Below, one piece after another: positions 6,772-7,912 of a stretch of 7,912 nt of DNA. The DNA lies in contig JAWLDB010000134.1 in NCBI GenBank assembly GCA_041686915.1, positions 1 through 7,912 on the forward strand, given 5' to 3'. Below the pieces are notes generated by a model. That model worked only from the letters and a program-made list of their open reading frames with translations, was not told where the DNA came from and searched no databases. The stretch's first letter is position 1. Every line of letters begins with the position of its first letter. This stretch comes from JAWLDB01 sp041686915 (lineage in GTDB: Bacteria > Bacillota > UBA994 > UBA5500). A program made the translations under genes and the position numbers.

Positions 6772-6945
6772 AAGATGAGGGCTTTTTGCGTGTCCGGATT
6801 GTGACCCTCGTTCAGTACAGGCATATTATGGCGCAGGTAAGAACTGAGAACAAAGTAGGAAAAGCGAGAAAAATGTCGAATGACCATACCTATAGAGAGT
6901 TTTGCAGGCTCGTAAGCACCTGCCTGATTGAAAAGGAGGGCGAAG
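6772..6945 (+). promoter_or_regulatory. flgB leader / riboswitch expression platform
   Basis: Non-coding leader between aptamer and flgB with several competing pairings. GGCTTTTTGCGT (6780-6791) is complementary to ACGCAAAGCC in the aptamer core (6722-6731): ten pairs with two bulged U. GAGGG (6777-6781) can pair with CCCTC (6805-6809), and CCCTC can equally pair with the GAGGG of the flgB ribosome site (6936-6940). A further arm, TCAGT (6812-6816) with ACTGA (6843-6847), and a hairpin GCAGG/CCTGC (6904-6908, 6919-6923) lie between. No GC hairpin followed by a U-run is seen, so control of translation rather than termination is favoured. That conclusion is by eye and no folding energies were computed. 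Confidence 0.5.
6934..6940 (+). promoter_or_regulatory. flgB ribosome binding site
   Basis: AGGAGGG, within the longer AAAAGGAGGG, lies 5 nt before the ATG at 6946. It fixes that ATG as the start in preference to the in-frame TTG at 6928, which would lie upstream of this site. Its GAGGG is complementary to CCCTC at 6805-6809, a possible masking partner. Confidence 0.85.
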
Positions 6946-7284
6946 ATGAAAGATTCTGGACTACTGCCTCTGCTGGAACGGGCATTGCAGCTGTCATCGC
7001 TGCGTCAACAGCTACTGGCTAACAATGTCGCCAACGTGGATACTCCTGGTTACAAACGTTTTGACGTCTCGCTCTCTGAAGCCTTGCGTTCGAAGACACT
7101 GGATCCGCGTGGCCATGTCTATCAGGAGCAGCGCACCAGCCTGCGGATAGACGGTAACAACGTAGATATCGACCAGGAAATGGCGCAAGTTGCAGAGAAC
7201 AACCTCTATTTTGACTCGGTAGCTACCAACATCAGTAAACAATTATCCATGCTCAGATACCTGATTAACGAAGGGAGGCGCTAA
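6946..7284 (+). CDS. flgB: Flagellar basal-body proximal rod protein FlgB
   Basis: Proximal rod component of the flagellar axle, exported by the flagellar type III apparatus and assembled on FliE and the MS ring. It is 112 aa, near the short end for the family (about 110-140). The N-terminal rod/hook signature ANNVANVDTPGYK lies at residues 25-37, after an amphipathic helix (LLERALQLSSLRQQLL). The C-terminal helix VDIDQEMAQVAENNLYF...LSMLRYLI matches the FlgB pattern that packs against the N-terminal helix in the rod. There is no Sec signal peptide, as expected for type III export. It is the first gene of the flagellar unit and lies directly under the cyclic-di-GMP riboswitch leader. The flgC start is 2 nt downstream. 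Confidence 0.96.
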   Translation: MKDSGLLPLLERALQLSSLRQQLLANNVANVDTPGYKRFDVSLSEALRSKTLDPRGHVYQEQRTSLRIDGNNVDIDQEMAQVAENNLYFDSVATNISKQLSMLRYLINEGRR

Positions 7285-7286
7285 TC

Positions 7287-7718
7287 GTGCTAAAGTCTCT
7301 TTCTATCAGTGCATCTGGCCTGTCCGCGCAGCGGCTGCGGATGGATATTATCGCTGACAACATTGCCAATGCGCAAACTACCAGGCCTCCCGGTGAAACA
7401 CCGTTCTACCGACGCCATCCGTTGTTTGCCGCACGGGGCGGAGAGTCCTTCGGATCACTGCTCAACAAGCAAATGAGTCGCGAGGAGCTTGGTGTCAAGG
7501 TGGTTTCGATTGCTGAAGATCGTGTTACACCTGGTGAGTTGATTTATGACCCCGGCCATCCTCATGCGGATGCCAACGGATATGTACATATGCCTAACGT
7601 AAATGTCGTCAACGAGATGGTCAACATGATTTCAGCCAGCAGAGCCTATGAAGCTAACGTTACGGTGATTAATGCTACCAAAGCGATGGCAGCCAAGGCG
7701 TTAGAGATAGGTAGGTAA
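7287..7718 (+). CDS. flgC: Flagellar basal-body rod protein FlgC
   Basis: Second proximal rod protein, co-assembled with FlgB and FliE. It is 143 aa, normal for FlgC. The N-terminal rod motif ADNIANAQTT is at residues 23-32, followed by the FlgC-typical PFYRRHPLF (39-47). YDPGHPHADANGYVHMPNVN (about 87-106) is the characteristic core. The C-terminal helix SRAYEANVTVINATKAMAAK begins at residue 118. The start is GTG at 7287, 2 nt after the flgB stop, with GGGAGG at 7273-7278 inside flgB as ribosome site, so translation is probably coupled. Distal rod proteins FlgF and FlgG are excluded by length. Confidence 0.97.
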   Translation: MLKSLSISASGLSAQRLRMDIIADNIANAQTTRPPGETPFYRRHPLFAARGGESFGSLLNKQMSREELGVKVVSIAEDRVTPGELIYDPGHPHADANGYVHMPNVNVVNEMVNMISASRAYEANVTVINATKAMAAKALEIGR

Positions 7719-7724
7719 CGGTAG

Positions 7725-7912
7725 ATGAAAATAAACCCATTTATGACCTCGCCAGCCGCATTGAGTTCCGCTCAGAAGCAGTTAAACCCTAAAAGCGGTT
7801 TCTCGGAGTTGCTTGGCAGCCTGGTAAATGATGCTGTAACCAATCAGGTGACTGCTAATGAACTATCACGCCAATTGGCTATGGGAGAGACTGACGAAAT
7901 CCATGCCGTAAT
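7725..7912 (+). CDS. fliE: Flagellar hook-basal body complex protein FliE, 5' part
   Basis: FliE joins the MS ring (FliF) to the proximal rod. The first 62 codons are in the window and the gene runs off the right edge; the whole protein is usually about 100 aa. The visible part has a polar, disordered-looking N-terminus (MKINPFMTSPAALSS), a helical stretch FSELLGSLVNDAVTNQ, and the family motif GETDEIHAV at 54-62, which normally continues as an M-IA helix. The ATG at 7725 lies 6 nt after flgC. Only a weak GGTAG-type site precedes it, so it may depend on ribosomes finishing flgC. Order flgB-flgC-fliE is standard in Firmicutes and supports the call. Confidence 0.93.
   Translation, partial: MKINPFMTSPAALSSAQKQLNPKSGFSELLGSLVNDAVTNQVTANELSRQLAMGETDEIHAV

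Noticed and set aside
6777..6812. Intrinsic terminator as riboswitch output (GAGGG/CCCTC stem)
   Set aside because: The stem is 5-6 bp with a 23-nt loop and no U-run follows; the T-run at 6783-6787 lies inside the loop.
6891..6896. TATAGA as a second promoter -10 downstream of the aptamer
   Set aside because: No -35 at the right distance; a single hexamer in an A/T-rich leader is not enough.
6648..7022. Open frame of 124 codons starting TTG at 6648, running through the aptamer and into flgB in another frame
   Set aside because: It overlaps the structured riboswitch and flgB, has no ribosome site, and its translation resembles no family I know; it is a chance open frame.

Overview
The window is a stretch of bacterial chromosome from an anaerobic or spore-forming type Firmicute (Bacillota). 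Every gene is on the + strand, in the order topA (3' part) - trmFO - xerC - hslV - hslU - codY - flgB - flgC - fliE (5' part). From memory this is the order of the topA-trmFO-codV-clpQ-clpY-codY-flgB-flgC-fliE block of Bacillus subtilis. The balanced to slightly GC-rich composition, the frequent GTG/TTG starts, the clostridial-looking CodY ligand domain and a cyclic-di-GMP-I riboswitch before flgB point to Clostridia or Negativicutes (a Sporomusa-like lineage) rather than to Bacillus. That placement is inference.

Positions 1-6473 hold a tightly packed housekeeping unit. It contains DNA topoisomerase I (with the active-site Tyr and three C-terminal zinc fingers), the folate/FAD tRNA methyltransferase TrmFO (overlapping topA by 4 nt), the XerC-type tyrosine recombinase (all six catalytic residues seen), the HslV peptidase and HslU unfoldase (zero nt apart), and the global nutrient regulator CodY. 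Gaps are 43 nt or less, so most or all are probably co-transcribed. A strong intrinsic terminator (about 6483-6520) closes the unit just after codY.

Positions 6521-6945 are non-coding but rich in signals. There is an SD-like/sigma-H-like segment with a small inverted repeat, then a textbook cyclic-di-GMP-I (GEMM-I) aptamer (about 6695-6771). A leader of roughly 170 nt follows, in which I see several mutually exclusive pairings: anti-aptamer, anti-SD sequester and SD. No convincing terminator follows the aptamer, so control at translation initiation of flgB is a reasonable hypothesis.

Positions 6946-7912 start a flagellar basal-body operon: the proximal rod proteins FlgB and FlgC, then FliE, the MS-ring/rod junction protein, which runs off the window edge. 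The layout puts entry into flagellar assembly under a second-messenger sensor, next to but transcriptionally insulated from the nutrient-sensing gene codY. No mobile elements, CRISPR arrays, tRNA or rRNA genes were seen. The most unusual items are the riboswitch expression platform and a CodY whose isoleucine-pocket residues differ from those of B. subtilis.
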